A DNA stretch of 64,000 nucleotides from Unio delphinus (Eukaryota; Mollusca; Bivalvia; Unionida; Unionidae). Below are positions 48,966-61,401 of this stretch, piece by piece (the stretch's first letter is position 1; the number at the start of each line of letters is the position of its first letter). The position numbers and the translations under genes were made by a program. The DNA lies in contig JAQISU010000123.1 of the NCBI GenBank assembly GCA_029339505.1, positions 2,571,001 to 2,635,000 of the forward strand, in the 5' to 3' direction. A model generated the notes under the pieces. It ran no database searches. It saw only the letters and a program-made list of their open reading frames with translations, and was not told where the DNA came from.

Positions 48966-49079
48966 AACACAATGATTGACAGAATGAGTAAAGTGATAAT
49001 GACAGAAATTAGTACTTAACTAGGAATTGTGTGACGTAACAATGGACAGAATTCCAGTAGGACAATGAGGGTGTGAGTG
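48966..49079. other. Transition between two minisatellites
   Basis: Degenerate sequence with scattered GACAGAA..AGTA motifs, probably the eroded edge of the 41-bp array. Confidence 0.4.
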
Positions 49080-49615
49080 AAGTGCATTATTTATCAGAAC
49101 CATGTAACTGTCTTGGTAACAAGATATTCAGTGGTACTAGTCTTACATTGTGTATCAGAACCATGTAATTGTCCTGGTAACAATATATTCAGTGATACAA
49201 GTCTTAGTAAAGTGTATCAGAACCATGTAACTGTATTGGTAACAACATATTCAGTGGTGCAAGTCTTAGCATTGTGTATCAGAACCATGTAACTGTCTTG
49301 GTAACAAGATATTCAGTGGTGCAAGTCTTAGCATTGTGTATCAGAACCATGTAACTGTATTGGTAACAAGATATTCAGTGGTGCAAGTCTTAGCATTGTG
49401 TATCAGAACCATGTAACTGTATTGGTAACAAGATATTCAGTGGTGCAAGTCTTAGCATTGTGTATCAGAACCATGTAACTGTATTGGTAACAAGATATTC
49501 AGTAGTACAAGTCTTAACATTGTGTATCAGAACCATGTAACTGTATTGGTAACAAGATATTCAGTCGTACAAGTCTATCATTCTGTATCGAAACAATGTA
49601 ACTGTCTTCGTAATT
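49080..49615. repeat. 62-bp minisatellite, about 8.5 units
   Basis: The unit is GTGTATCAGAACCATGTAAC, TGTATTGGTAACAAGATATT and CAGTGGTGCAAGTCTTAGCA with TT. Central units are almost identical; the first and last are diverged. Confidence 0.95.
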
Positions 49616-50074
49616 AGGTATTTAGTGGTTCACGTCTTAAGGATTGTATGGCTTACAAACGGGAAATGTAAATGTAAGAACTGAATGCATCAACACTGTA
49701 TTAAATTTAATTCATGCACTTTTTAAACACTAGCAAATTGATGGTATTCTAGCTGATTACATATCGATATATATGTAACTGCGTTTGATAAGTTATGTGC
49801 CAGCCTTTCAGTGAGAAAAAAGTATAAAAATTTGTTTACCGTAGTGTCTCTAAATAGAACAGGAATATTCACAAAATCTAGATTATTAATTTACGACCAT
49901 TTTTCATGTCTGAAAGCAGACCAAACATATATAAATTTTCCTTTGTACTATATCATGTTATGCCCTCCCCCACCCCCGTAAACTGATAAAGAATGGCAAG
50001 GTTTCTGTTTTGCAAGTACCTGGTAAAAACTAAAGCTTGTCTGTTGCTATCAAACATTGAAGGAATTTATATGG
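49616..50074. other. No gene seen
   Basis: AT-rich unique sequence. Confidence 0.4.
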
Positions 50075-50450
50075 ACGGTGTTCAGATATTGTTCTTCGTG
50101 TACAGAGGGCATATAGACAATGAGCAAGATTTCCATGCCAGTTAAGGTAAATCTACCTTAATATCTACAACGCGCACTTACACGAAGATCGCCACCTATG
50201 GATACAGCTGAATCAGCTTTATTTGTTAAATATGTGATAATCTTTCTGAGAAAGCATAATAAGATGTGATGTTTTGAGATTTATGTCAGAATATGACGTC
50301 ATACTATACAGAAGGTGTTATAATTTGTATTATCTGTTTGCAAACTTCAGCAAGACATCAGAAGGTGTCGTTTTTCTACGTAGCCAGCAGGTTACACAAA
50401 TATATTATTTTGTAACGTAAAGCACTAAATATTAAGAAAAGATTCGTTGA
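50075..50450. repeat. Diverged segmental duplication, copy 2
   Basis: Partner of 43590-44000, same orientation, 6.5 kb away, about two-thirds identical by eye. The minisatellites, LINE end and hAT element lie between the copies. Confidence 0.7.
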
Positions 50451-50501
50451 TAATTCTGACTCGATTTGTTAATTTACCTTTTATACATTCCCCTACATTT
50501 T

Positions 50502-50502
50502 T

Positions 50503-50548
<46 letters not shown>
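50502..50548. repeat. (CA)n microsatellite
   Basis: Uninterrupted CA run of about 46 bp. Confidence 0.95.
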
Positions 50549-50549
<1 letters not shown>

Positions 50550-52340
50550 TACAATGTAAGCAATTCACTCGTTTAAAGCGAGGTCTCTTTCCTTAATATT
50601 ATTTTTTAAACTTAGAAATTTTTGGTTTCCAGAAAAAAGTTTGAGAAAATAAATGTAGACAGGAACCGATTCCATAGAGTAGATGAGCTGTTTATGACTA
50701 ATACACTGGACAAGATTAAGGACACGAAGAAAGGACTAGAAATGACAATTATTGATTTGTCCTGGGTATTCTGATTAACCGTAGTACTTATCATCTAAGC
50801 CTCCACCACCTTTTCCATGTTCTTTTGAATCTTCAGCCTTCTGCTTTCCATATTGATTAACAGTGAGTTATCCCCATGATAAATTTTGTCTTATAATTTT
50901 GTTAACAGTGAGGTATACCCATGATAAACTTTGTCTTATTATTTTTTGTTCACATTGAATGACAGCTCCGTGATACTCATTTTCAACTTGTATTCAATAT
51001 CGTAACACATCATGTATTTCCTTTTTATTAGTAGTAAGTATTGGCTAATTCAAATGCACTGTTCAGCATTTTAAGTACAAAACCTCTATGCTACAAATAC
51101 CCAGCATTATTATAGGTCTCTTTGTTCCTTATCACCTGTAAATCTTATAAACTTCAGGTAATAGTATACAATTTTCCTCTCCTATTCCTTATCATGTTGA
51201 TAATCATCTTACCGTGATGTTAATCACCATTTCGTTTTAAGTGGAACTTTCTAAGCAGTTATGAGATGTCAGTTTTCTGCAATCTTGAAGTTTCCACAAA
51301 TAAAATCATATAATGTATTCTGCGATTAATGTTTCTTTTGCGAGGTGTAAAATCGTATGATTCATTCTTTTTAATCGGTATATATTTACGTGAATTGAAA
51401 GAGATACAATCTGAAAAGCATAAATAGGAATATATTTCAGGTGCTGACAGTTAGAAAGGGGCGATAACAATAGTTAGAGATAAATCGAGATACATAAATG
51501 GATGATCAGCAGGTCAATAAAGAATTGCGTTACTGTATTTGTTGTCACTCCTCGAGCTAAACATAAAAAGATTACATTTTTGCTCAATTTAACGGTCCAT
51601 GACCTCAAACTGACGTCTGTCAGTGGAATGACAAGGTAACAAAGGTCACAAAAAATCCAACCTGGACCACTGAACAGGAAAACTAGCATCAATGGCGAAA
51701 ACATAATATTTCAGTAGCCCCCTACAACTGCCATGCTTTATACATCTAACGGTATTAACGACCATGAAAAGACCTTCAATAACATCTCAATAAGCGATCA
51801 AAAATGAAACTATGTCAGGAATCACAAAGGAAACCACTCATGTGCTCATTGATGACAAAAGAGAAACCATAAATTGAAAGAAAAGGTCATGCGAATTCCA
51901 CGTTTATCACAGGTAGGGGGTCAGAGACCACCATCTGGAAGTAATTGCTTGTTGATTTAGAATGACATAGCACAACATAAAATGTTATTCCATACAATAT
52001 TGCCATAAAGAACTTTAAATGTCAATGTTTTTGGTCGTAACGGATCACGACTTGTCCAACGTGGATCGACTGACAACAGTCTGTTGGAGGTATAGAATTA
52101 AAAGTGTTTGCCTGATGCAAGATACCAGTAGGGTCGCTAACATGGAAATAGTTTTGAGCCTCGTAAAAGAAAATTCCAATGATCTAATTCAATCGTTCTT
52201 GGCAATATATTATTAGAACGTTGACACTCGTGTACTATTTAGAATCAATCACACGTTGATGTAAATGTTTCTCTACCATCTAGATAAAAGATGAAAACAA
52301 TTTACAGATACCGAAATCTGGTGGATGAACAAAATTAACA
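50549..52340. other. No gene seen
   Basis: Mostly unique AT-rich sequence. A block around GTTAACAGTGAG and CCCATGATAAA is duplicated at about 50858-50930. Confidence 0.45.
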
Positions 52341-52522
52341 GGGTCCCGAGTGGCAAAGTGGTCTAAAGCGCTCTCCGTTACGGATCACTGCCATCTCACC
52401 TCTGTCTGCCAGTAGCTTCTCGTGGGTGGTTCTTTCTTGGGGTTTTCCCGGGTTTTTTCTCCACCAGTAATACTGGCCGCCATGTATAGCCTACCGTGTG
52501 CTGAAAAATGGCGTTAAACCCT

Positions 52523-52556
<34 letters not shown>

Positions 52557-52558
52557 AA
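52341..52558 (+). mobile_element. tRNA-derived SINE, family A, copy 2
   Basis: The head GGGTCCCGAGTGGCAAAGTG is followed by the family body, which ends GGCGTTAAACCCTACAAC and then about ten AAC units. The upstream ATGAACAAAATTAACA resembles the downstream ATGAACAAGAAAATCA, a probable decayed target duplication. It is the only copy here on the plus strand. Confidence 0.85.
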
Positions 52559-53692
52559 ATGAACAAGAAAATCATACCGATAATTTAGAATCATAAAGTA
52601 CACTTCATATCGGGTATCTTTGATCAAGACGAAGAAAATACGAAATTACATTCTGACTTCATCATGCTTGTAACAGGACTTCATTACAGAAAAGCACAAG
52701 TTGAGGTGCCACTTGAAATGTGTGATTCCGATTGAATCACGTGATTAAAATCAAACTGTGTACTACAAATTGATATGGTACTGCCGAAAGTGATATAATT
52801 ACATCTGGGTTGTCATATCTATTGCGCTCAATGATTATTCATCAGTGGCATTTATTTCAAAGATGTAATGCGCAGTTGGTAGTTTGCAAAACCAATTTCT
52901 TTCGATTTTACTTTGTGAACTGAAACATTTCGGGGTTTGATTTGATATTTCTGTCTTTGTATTTTTTCCTCGTAATTTGCTAACACTGTAAAAAGCTAAT
53001 ATTTAGACTTTTTTCTTCAAAAATTTCATGTCGACGTTTCAATTCACGAGTTTATAAAACGAAGATCATTATTGAAAGATGCATATTTTAAGATATATTA
53101 GCTGTAACTACATGACGAAATCAGATATTTTAAATTTTAATCGGGAACGTTAATATTTTACTTATATCCATAGTTCTACAAATCACAGTATGAACAAAAC
53201 TTAAAAAAGACAACTAAAGCCAGTGAACATTTAAGTTTTAATATATGTTTGACGCCACTATATAACAATTCTAACTTACATATTAACAAATATAAGGGCT
53301 ATTTGAAAACGGCTTTTTATCATAAATTTTACTAATTACATTCTCTATTAGCCAAAATTAAAATATGAAATTATCGTGATCTTAGATTTGAGTCTACATG
53401 ACACACACCGAAAACAAATCAATATAAAACGATAATGCCTCTTTTCAAAGACGACATGAAATATGATATAAGGCCCTTTCTTGAATACTTTGCATATTAA
53501 TTGGATGAAATCGACAGCTATAAATCTGTCTGGATGTATTTGGCTAATTGTAATGCCTTTGAAGTAGCAGGCGACAATGATGAATTCTCCCATGAATCAA
53601 AACTCTCACAAGACTGCGTGACATATGTCAGTCGCTCGTCCATATGTTATGCATGGAACTTAAATTGTTATCAAAATACGCTCTCTTTTTTC
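52559..53692. other. No gene seen
   Basis: AT-rich unique sequence. Confidence 0.45.

Positions 53693-53757
<65 letters not shown>
53693..53757. repeat. (AT)n tract
   Basis: About 64 bp of AT dinucleotides. Confidence 0.95.
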
Positions 53758-53759
<2 letters not shown>

Positions 53760-53844
53760 GTACGCTGTATGAATGATATACCACGAGATGTATAAGTATT
53801 TCATTAAAAGGAAACGAGTGGTATATCACTAGTATAGCGTACAT
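53758..53844. repeat. Imperfect inverted repeat, 30-bp arms
   Basis: 53758-53787 and 53815-53844 pair at about 24 of 30 positions (ATGTACGCT and GATATACCAC blocks are exact), with a 27-nt loop. It could be a tiny MITE or cruciform-prone DNA. Confidence 0.65.
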
Positions 53845-54325
53845 ACTATACATATATTTTTTAAATATCACATACAAATACAAATATTCGCCACTTTAAT
53901 AGATTTAGTTTGACGACAGGCAAATGTGTATTGACTGGGTGCATGAACTCACATCCCTGCCGATTGTGTCTGCTACAAAATGTAGTCCTGCCTTTTTATA
54001 ATCACCTTTTCATATTGATAAGTTGATTGTTTTGATTTTTTAGTTTCTATATTTTTGACATTAATTAAATCAATATAAGTTACACTGATGATTTATATGT
54101 GAAAGATTGTTTTAATGAAGACAGTAGAGCACTCGTACTGCAAGCCTACAGATACAGATTTTATAAATATTGAACGCTCATCAATGACGTTGACGTACAG
54201 GCGCAAGGAAATTAGCGTGGAATATAATCTAAGCAAAACAACGAACCAACAAAATATTTTAATATTTTTAAAGTTGATTTAAGTCATTATTTTGCTTTAA
54301 TTAACACTATTACCGACGAAAAATC
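53837..54325. repeat. Diverged tandem duplication, copy 1
   Basis: GCGTACAT at 53837 starts a segment that aligns in order with 54417-55085: CATATTGATAAGTTGATTGT, the GCTACAAAATGTAGT.CTGCC block and the CGAACCAACAA block near 54240. It retains the uninterrupted site that carries a hAT MITE in copy 2. Confidence 0.75.
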
Positions 54326-54416
54326 TCTGTCATTCTTATAATAATAGGTTTAAGAAGCAACAACATCAATAAAACCTGAAATTCATTACATAAATTAATT
54401 GATACAGCGTACATAA

Positions 54417-55085
54417 TTTACATATATTTTATGTATATCACAAATAAATACATATATTTGCCCTTTTGAACGGACTTCAGATTTACTACAGGCAGCTGCT
54501 TATTGACCTAGTGAATAAACTCATCACATCCCCGAGTGTGTCCGCTACAAAAAGTAGTTCTACGCCTTTTGTGTCTATTTACAATTACCTTTGCATATTG
54601 ATAAGTTAATTGTTTTCTTTTTTTAGTTTATATTTTTCTTCAGAGTTATTAAATCCATATAATACACACTTATGATTTAAACATGAAAGATGATTTTAAT
54701 AATAAAAGTAGAGCATTTCAAACACTTTGTTAGCCACGCCATTCACACGAACATTAAGCCATTAGCATGCAGGCTCATGCAGTGGCGTAGCGATGGTGTT
54801 CGGCGCCCGGTGCAAAGTTCATATTTTGCCCCCCCCCTCCCCCCCTCCCCTTGTGGCATAGCGGAGAGTATTTGGCGTCCGGGGACGAGGTATAATTTTT
54901 ACGCCCCCAGATTCAGTTTGAACCAGACTGCGCCCGCCCCCCCCCCCCCCCAGCTACGCCACTAGGCTCATGGAAATTATTGTGGACTATAAACTAAGCG
55001 AAATTACGAACCAACAAGAGGGAATGAACATTTTTAAATATATTTATAGTTGATCTAAGTAATTATTCCGCTTTAGTAACAGTAA
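54417..55085. repeat. Diverged tandem duplication, copy 2
   Basis: About 580 bp downstream of copy 1. It is longer mainly because of the hAT MITE at 54780-54964. Confidence 0.75.
54780..54964. mobile_element. hAT-type MITE with exact 8-bp target duplication
   Basis: The ends CAGTGGCGTAGC and GCTACGCCACTA are inverted with one terminal mismatch. GGCTCATG flanks it exactly at 54772-54779 and 54965-54972. The 185-bp interior is GC-rich with poly(C) runs and no coding capacity. The matching site in the paralogous segment near 54193-54212 (ACAGGCGCAAGGAAATT) lacks the insertion. Confidence 0.93.
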
Positions 55086-55100
55086 TTGCGACTATAAGCT

Positions 55101-55126
55101 GTGTCTGTCTGTCTGTCTGTCTGTCT

Positions 55127-55157
<31 letters not shown>

Positions 55158-55204
55158 GATTTGAATCTCTCTTGATATGATAATCAACACAGAGAGAGAG
55201 AGAC

Positions 55205-55241
<37 letters not shown>
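55101..55241. repeat. Palindrome built from microsatellites
   Basis: (TGTC)n and (TC)n on the left are mirrored as (GA)n and (GACA)n on the right, around a ~35-bp centre near 55153-55190. The arms are about 50 bp and could fold into a long hairpin. Confidence 0.85.
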
Positions 55242-55374
55242 GACTTTGGATATTTTTATACTCCATTATTAAAATTCGAATATTATAACATTATGTTTAA
55301 GAAGCAGCCAAAAAAACTTTCAATACATCCACGTAACCGAGGAAATTGCCCATTTAAATTAGGCATAATGACAG

Positions 55375-55602
55375 TGATCCCTTTCAAGAGTGCTCTTCAA
55401 GCTCACCTTTTTTCGACTGCATGAACAAACTTAAAGACCTAATAATGTTTCCTACCTTAAATAATTTCAGTATTTTTTGTTTTCTAATATCATGTTGATT
55501 TTTTTTTTGTGTTTTTTTTTTTTGTTTTTGTAGTCATATCATTATAGATGTTGTAAAGCGCTTAGAGCTTCTGAAGATTAAGCACCCTACAAAGTCCTCA
55601 TC

Positions 55603-55657
<55 letters not shown>
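55375..55657 (+). mobile_element. Truncated LINE 3' end with (ATT)n tail, copy 3
   Basis: Shares the AAGAGTGCTCTTCAAGCTCACC block and the TGTAAAGCGCTTAGAGCTTCT terminus with the copies at 14.4 and 46.5 kb. It ends in about 16 ATT units. Confidence 0.78.
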
Positions 55658-55660
<3 letters not shown>

Positions 55661-56036
55661 CGTAACTGAGGAATTTACTGCATAATGCTGACAGGGCTTG
55701 CAACGTTGGATCATTTAAAAACACTGTAGATAAATCCCAAGGAAAGGACGCACGTATCGTTACGACGAACCACATTCTTGTAGGTTATTTGGTGTAATTT
55801 CTATTTCAAGGTTTTGATCCACCACAAATTCCTTTTCTCTCTCGCTCCACATTTCTGCGTAGTTTGTCCGTTATGCATGGGAGGGGAGGGGGAACAGTAA
55901 TAAGAAAGGACTGATGAAAATGTGTACCATATTAAATTCATTTAGAAAAAGAGCATTATTAATACTTTTATCGTCATTTTCAAACGTCACTAATGATTAA
56001 ATTCATCATTGATCTAGAATCAAAGTGCCTCGAACT
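55658..56036. other. No gene seen
   Basis: Unique sequence. Confidence 0.4.
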
Positions 56037-56225
56037 GTTGTTGTTGTTGTAGGATTTAACGCCATTTTTAGCACATGACAGGCTATACATGGCGGAAAGT
56101 ATTAATGGTGGAGGATGAACATAACCACAATGGCCGAATCTGAGACTCGAAGACATGTAGATAGAGGTGAGATGGCAGTGGTCCGTAAGGCAGAGCGCTT
56201 TAGACCACTCGGCCACTCGGGGCCA
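56037..56225 (-). mobile_element. tRNA-derived SINE, family A, copy 3
   Basis: On the minus strand it starts GTGGCCCCGAGTGGCCGAG and ends in a short AAC tail (plus-strand GTTGTTGTTGTTGTAG at 56037-56053). About 55 bp of the body is missing compared with copy 1. No clear target duplication. Confidence 0.83.
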
Positions 56226-59087
56226 CAGTTCCAGAATTAAAAAAGCAAAATTTTAATTTACACGTTTCATAATTAGTGTGTGTTTTTTAGTTTAAAAAAT
56301 GCAATATTTGTATTAATAATCGCGATATCCAGCATAGTTAATACACAGCGGATATCATACAGATACAAGCCGTTCTGTGATATTCACTTTTAGATTCAAC
56401 AAACCAAATTAAAGTTTACACATTTATAAACGTGAAAAGGTCATTAGGAGCATAACATTTCTAAGAATAACTCATCGCAACGCGACATGCAACACTGCAT
56501 CTGATACGTTACTTAGAATATGGCAATTGGGATTTCCAAAGATCAAAACAAAACATAACATCTATCCGTTCTTTTTTCATCTAAGTAAAGGAGATCTTGA
56601 TTTAAAAAAAATAAGTATTTAAAATGATTGGTAAGCACTTTTCTCGGTACTACACAAACATGTTCGCATCATGCAATCGAGTGCGGACTAAGGTATATTA
56701 CTAAAAAAAGTTAAGGAATGAGCTGGTTGTAATTTGCAACGGAATAAATTTCGCCTAGAAAAAAAAAGGTTGTTATACAATAGTTGCCGCCAATCCTATT
56801 GTAAAGCTGCAAGGAGGAACTCACGAAGAACATACGAAATTGAATGATGTTATATGCTACGAAAGATTTGCTAGTTAAACAGTGATTAAATGAGTAATGA
56901 TGTAAATAAAATAATCATGTAACTTTATTTCACACCAGGATGCCAACATAATTTGATTGGACTTAGGCCACCCACCAAATGTACTATTAATCCGATTCCA
57001 AATAATTACCCAAACAAGCTTCAAACTAATTTATGTGACAGACATAATAACTGGTCAATTATCCGACATGTCATTGTTGTATGGGCATATACAAATAATG
57101 GTTTTGAAAAATGACGATGACGAGGTAGAATGACACGCATAACATCACAACGCAAGGACAAATGTTGAAGTACATGTTTCCTCTTTACGATGAAGAAGTA
57201 GGGCAACAGTCAATGTACAATGACATAAAAAATTTCAAGCTGAGCTTATGATTTATACAACTGATTTACCTTCCATTCATTATTTTAGGCTGTTTATTTA
57301 TCTAAAATATTAGGTGAATTGATATAACCACCAGCATTCAATCTAACTTTATTTAATTATTAACTATTCAAGCACAATTGCTGCCTGAGGAAACTGATGA
57401 GGGTACAATAGCAGGACAGGGTTCCAGTCAATGAGGTTCTCACATGGGCAGGCATTCCAAAAATCTAAACTCAGCTGCTAAAATATCAGCTGAACAGGCC
57501 AGTCTACGTCACCAGGACGTTGGAAGAGCGACTATCAAATATCTACGGCGAGCTGAAGAACGGAAAGCGATCTCGGGGTAGTCAGAAATTAAGATTCTCT
57601 CAAAATGTTCACAAGCCAATTGGTGCCACGTCGAAAATTAAAGCTGCATATTCTGGCATGATCCAACCCAAAGGACACACACAAAACACACACAATAAAA
57701 GGATGGGCATATTAGAAGCATAATATTTCACTACAACATTATGGCTAGCTTCTAACTCACAATGGCCTAAGTTGTTGTCTGTACGGTAGTTAGGTCTTAA
57801 TTGCGACTTGCTTTTAGTCATTACGACATGCCGATTTATAGTTCCGAGATAGAAAACTCGTAATTACGACTTACTTAGCCATCTCCTAATTACGAAAGAA
57901 AAGGCTACACGTGAAGAGGAAAACCATGAGCGGTGAATGCTTCAGTGATCTCGTACAATTTCTGAGGATACGACTGTCGGGTTCTGAATATAGATCTATC
58001 AGTTTCTTTTGAAACATTTTTTCTTTATAAGAAGGAACCAAACTAAAAGTGAATTGAGAGAAAATAATTTACGTGTAAGTGGGAAACGTAAAGTATAAAG
58101 ATTCATTGAGTTATTTGGCGATGCGCAACACGTTTGAAATGATTGAAATAGCGAAAGGACATTTTCCTATACCAAAGAAAATCAACATAAGCTCCCGCAT
58201 TTGTTACGACTCCGACGGTATAAGAACGAGAAGCTTTGAATTGCTGGTACCAAACACAGTCATCAGCCATTTTAGGAAGAAATGTTGAAATAAAATCGGT
58301 CATATGTTCACAGTTATTTCTCGAGAACGGGAGTGTCAATCCTTGAAATAGAGCTTTAACCATTGTTAAGTATGTGGATTGGTGTATAGAAAGGTGTGCA
58401 TACCAGAGAACATACTAACGATTGTATCACCAACACCTATGAATCGGTCAGCCGTTGAAATTCAGCCAAGGTTTAGATTAATTTGATTTTGCCTAACTGA
58501 AGACAAGTCGATAAAACCTGCTAGGAACGGCGCGGATCAGAATATTTACTCTTACTCCTTCGATGGTTGGGTTTTGGGATACCCACATATCGTGTATGAA
58601 TTTCACAGATGTTTATGTCGCAGATGTCCTACGTATCATCCACGCTTAGAATTGAAAATACCCTTGATAGAGTCGACCACAGAACTGCTGTACAGTTTTG
58701 AATTTCAAAGATATCACATGATGGAAACGTAGGAAAACAAGTACAATTGACGACTTAAGATAGATCCATAAGTTTCACTCATTGTTGAAGTGTATAACGT
58801 GGTGGATATTAAACCTATGAATCCACACGGCAGATTGTTTGTAGGTCTGACAAATGCCACTCGATTGCTGAACGCTGGACAATGCAGACGGAGCTATAAA
58901 CAAATAACACTAAAATATATCGATGCGTGTTCGTTGTACTCTTGGACGTATAAATCTGTTTGATCACCCACAGTTGCATGCTTTCTATCTTCGAAACCAG
59001 TTGTTAAAACTTAGAGACATTTGTCTCTTTCATACCACAGAACAATCCAAAAAATATCACCAATGTCATTTAGGCGATAGCTAAATA
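56226..59087. other. No gene seen
   Basis: Nearly 3 kb of AT-rich sequence without a recognised element. Short open frames at 57520-57723 and 58079-58288 have no identifiable domain. Confidence 0.45.
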
Positions 59088-59582
59088 GTGTTTAAAATTG
59101 TATTAGTTGGTGGAATATTTAGGACATTGCATCCTTTATTTTGGCATATATACATGGATGAAGACGAACGGTCAGGAGCGTGGACTGACACACATCCTAA
59201 TGACACTATTCTGAGACTTTCCAGTGGGAGATCGAATCATTACGCCTATCAGCACCGAGTTAAAAAAGGGCTACTTCATACCAAATACAGAGTGAAACAA
59301 CTGACACTAAACTATAGTTCGAGTCCAGTGGTTAGCTTAGCGCGTTTGAATGTAGCCTTAACACCAGGCAAAGATAAAGGCTTTCATGTCAAAAAGTACA
59401 ATGCCTGCAAGATGATATACTGTCAGATCACCAAATATTCTGTCAGCCTTGAACAAAGTGTATCAGATCGCCTGCTGGAAACAAACGTGACTTGCCAATC
59501 ACAACACTGTGTCGTACGGAAGCCGTCTTTAAGAATGAAGCAAACAGGAAACATCCAAGAAAGGCACGTCCACCAAGAATGA
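59088..59582 (+). CDS. Unrecognised 164-codon open frame, doubtful
   Basis: This open frame starts at a GTG, so its true start is unknown. The predicted product is basic, with scattered Ser, Lys and His, no membrane segment and no domain I recognise. A second open frame (59604-59909) follows on the same strand in a different phase. Both could be chance frames or eroded mobile-element coding sequence. A search for homologues would decide. Confidence 0.2.
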   Translation: MFKIVLVGGIFRTLHPLFWHIYMDEDERSGAWTDTHPNDTILRLSSGRSNHYAYQHRVKKGLLHTKYRVKQLTLNYSSSPVVSLARLNVALTPGKDKGFHVKKYNACKMIYCQITKYSVSLEQSVSDRLLETNVTCQSQHCVVRKPSLRMKQTGNIQERHVHQE

Positions 59583-60002
59583 TTATTTTAACACAAAAAC
59601 ACGGTGCTCTGCACACATACTCAAAATTTAATTAAAACGGATGTGGTGCTGTGCCCTGAGAGGAGAATAATGCTATGTCTTCCGACCAGAGCGATACAGC
59701 ACCACGGCATCGCTAAACTATCGATAGGGATGCCGTCCGCTTTCCAATCAATGGATGCCATCCCTCAAATCACTATTATTACATCACAAATAGCAAATAA
59801 AAGAAGAGTCCCCGTGACTGATCCAGTATATTGCAATTTTGCCAATCGACTTCAAAAGGGACATTTCTCAAAACGTTCAAGGAAAGGAGATTTTTGTACT
59901 TGGGGTTGAGAAAACCATGAGCAGAGTTTCAAGTTTGATGTTAAACTCCAAGAATAGGAGAATAAAGATACATCTTGAACATGCCGTCACATCCTAACTT
60001 GG
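59583..60002. other. No gene seen
   Basis: It contains a 101-codon open frame without a recognised domain. Confidence 0.35.

Positions 60003-60094
<92 letters not shown>
60003..60094. repeat. (AT)n tract
   Basis: About 92 bp of AT dinucleotides. Confidence 0.95.
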
Positions 60095-60096
<2 letters not shown>

Positions 60097-61079
60097 GAAA
60101 ATTAGATGACTGGCTGTGTACCTATTGAGCTGCGAGAACGCAGCTACATGTATTTTGCTCATATTCAGTTGAAATGCAAACACCGTATCATTTCTGGGTT
60201 TTTCGTTTTTAACCGTTGCAATCTGAACAGCACAAAAAGTGGCATACACTTTTTAGCACTGGTATTTGAATGCTAAGAAAGGCTGATTAATTTAAAAATG
60301 TTCAGATGATCAGACCTTGTTACAGTGTGAACACGTTATCATCCTCGCCATACCACGGTGTTTGCAATCAGTGTTACGCCGAATTTCATGGGCGGAAGTC
60401 AATACAACGATTCAAACCTTAGAGGAATACCAAGTGATTTGAATATAAATCGTTCCACAAACACAATACACAATACACAAACAGAAAACACAATACGGAA
60501 TAACTTACCAAGATACTTACCGCTGGAAAAATGTAATTGTCTAGACACGTTTTCGATTCGACGCATGGAAACAGGTCATGAAAAACTTCTGTCTGAAAAT
60601 CTGATTGTGTCATCCACGTATGTATACATACATATGACTTGCCAACATTCAGTAGTTTTGCACAATCTTCCAAAAATGTTAGCTTGCTCCTCAAAAGCGA
60701 GTACGGTCAAACTCATATACAAGTCCAAGTCAAGACACCCACCCCTCGTTGAAAGCGGGGGGGGGGGGGGGGGGGGCACACAACTACCTGAAATGGACTA
60801 AACATTCTAATCCGGTCATTGATACGTATAAACAGTATATATTTCGACTTGGACATAATCCTGATGACAAGTTCTTTGCAATCGATGGACAGACGGATGA
60901 AGCAGCAGAGGGGGCGAACAGACCAACTTTTGTATCGCAAACTAAGGCTTCCTCGTAAATGCTTTATAGAGGCTAATTTGGCAAAACAGAATATAAAAAA
61001 GACGCCATGGTCGTTGTCGCACCTCCTCTGCTGCTATGAAGTTAACAATCTTTTTTACGATGAAAATCCTTTTACGATT
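60095..61079. other. No gene seen; poly(G) run
   Basis: Unique sequence with an 18-bp G run at 60759-60776 preceded by a CCACCCCTCG stretch. The 147-codon plus-strand open frame at 60358-60801 ends in poly-Gly from this run and has no recognised domain. Confidence 0.4.
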
Positions 61080-61395
61080 TCACAACAGACTAATTTGTAA
61101 AACCTCACCTCGTAAATCAATCATATTATTGGACTGGTCAGTGAGTTTAAAATTAATTCTCGTTAATGAATCATTATGACATCGCATATAGACTGGATTA
61201 GTTGGATCCTCAATGATTAAAAATCCGGGTGGAGTTGTTGGTGCAAATGAATATAAAATATATCACTGCTGAGCTTGATTTGATCGCTCGAGATTTATTT
61301 GATAGCTTCCTTTGATAAAATCACATACTAAATTCAATGCAATCACCGAGGATATAATTACGTTGAGCGGAGCGATATGTCTGCCGCCTCCGTCT
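61080..61395 (-). pseudogene. Virus-like protein E: C-terminal structural-type domain
   Basis: A readable minus-strand frame from about 61395 contains DPDGGGRHIAPLNVI, then a YSFAPTTPPGF motif near 61240 and LTDQ..NMIDLRGEVL near 61115, ending at a stop at 61080. The LTDQ plus DLRGE ending is a pattern I associate with a recurring fibre- or jelly-roll-like protein in aquatic invertebrate genomes; this is recollection and was not checked. A stop near 61265 and the absence of a start show it is broken. It may be the separated C-terminal half of the protein at 61857-62384. Confidence 0.5.
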
Positions 61396-61401
61396 GGGTC
61401 A

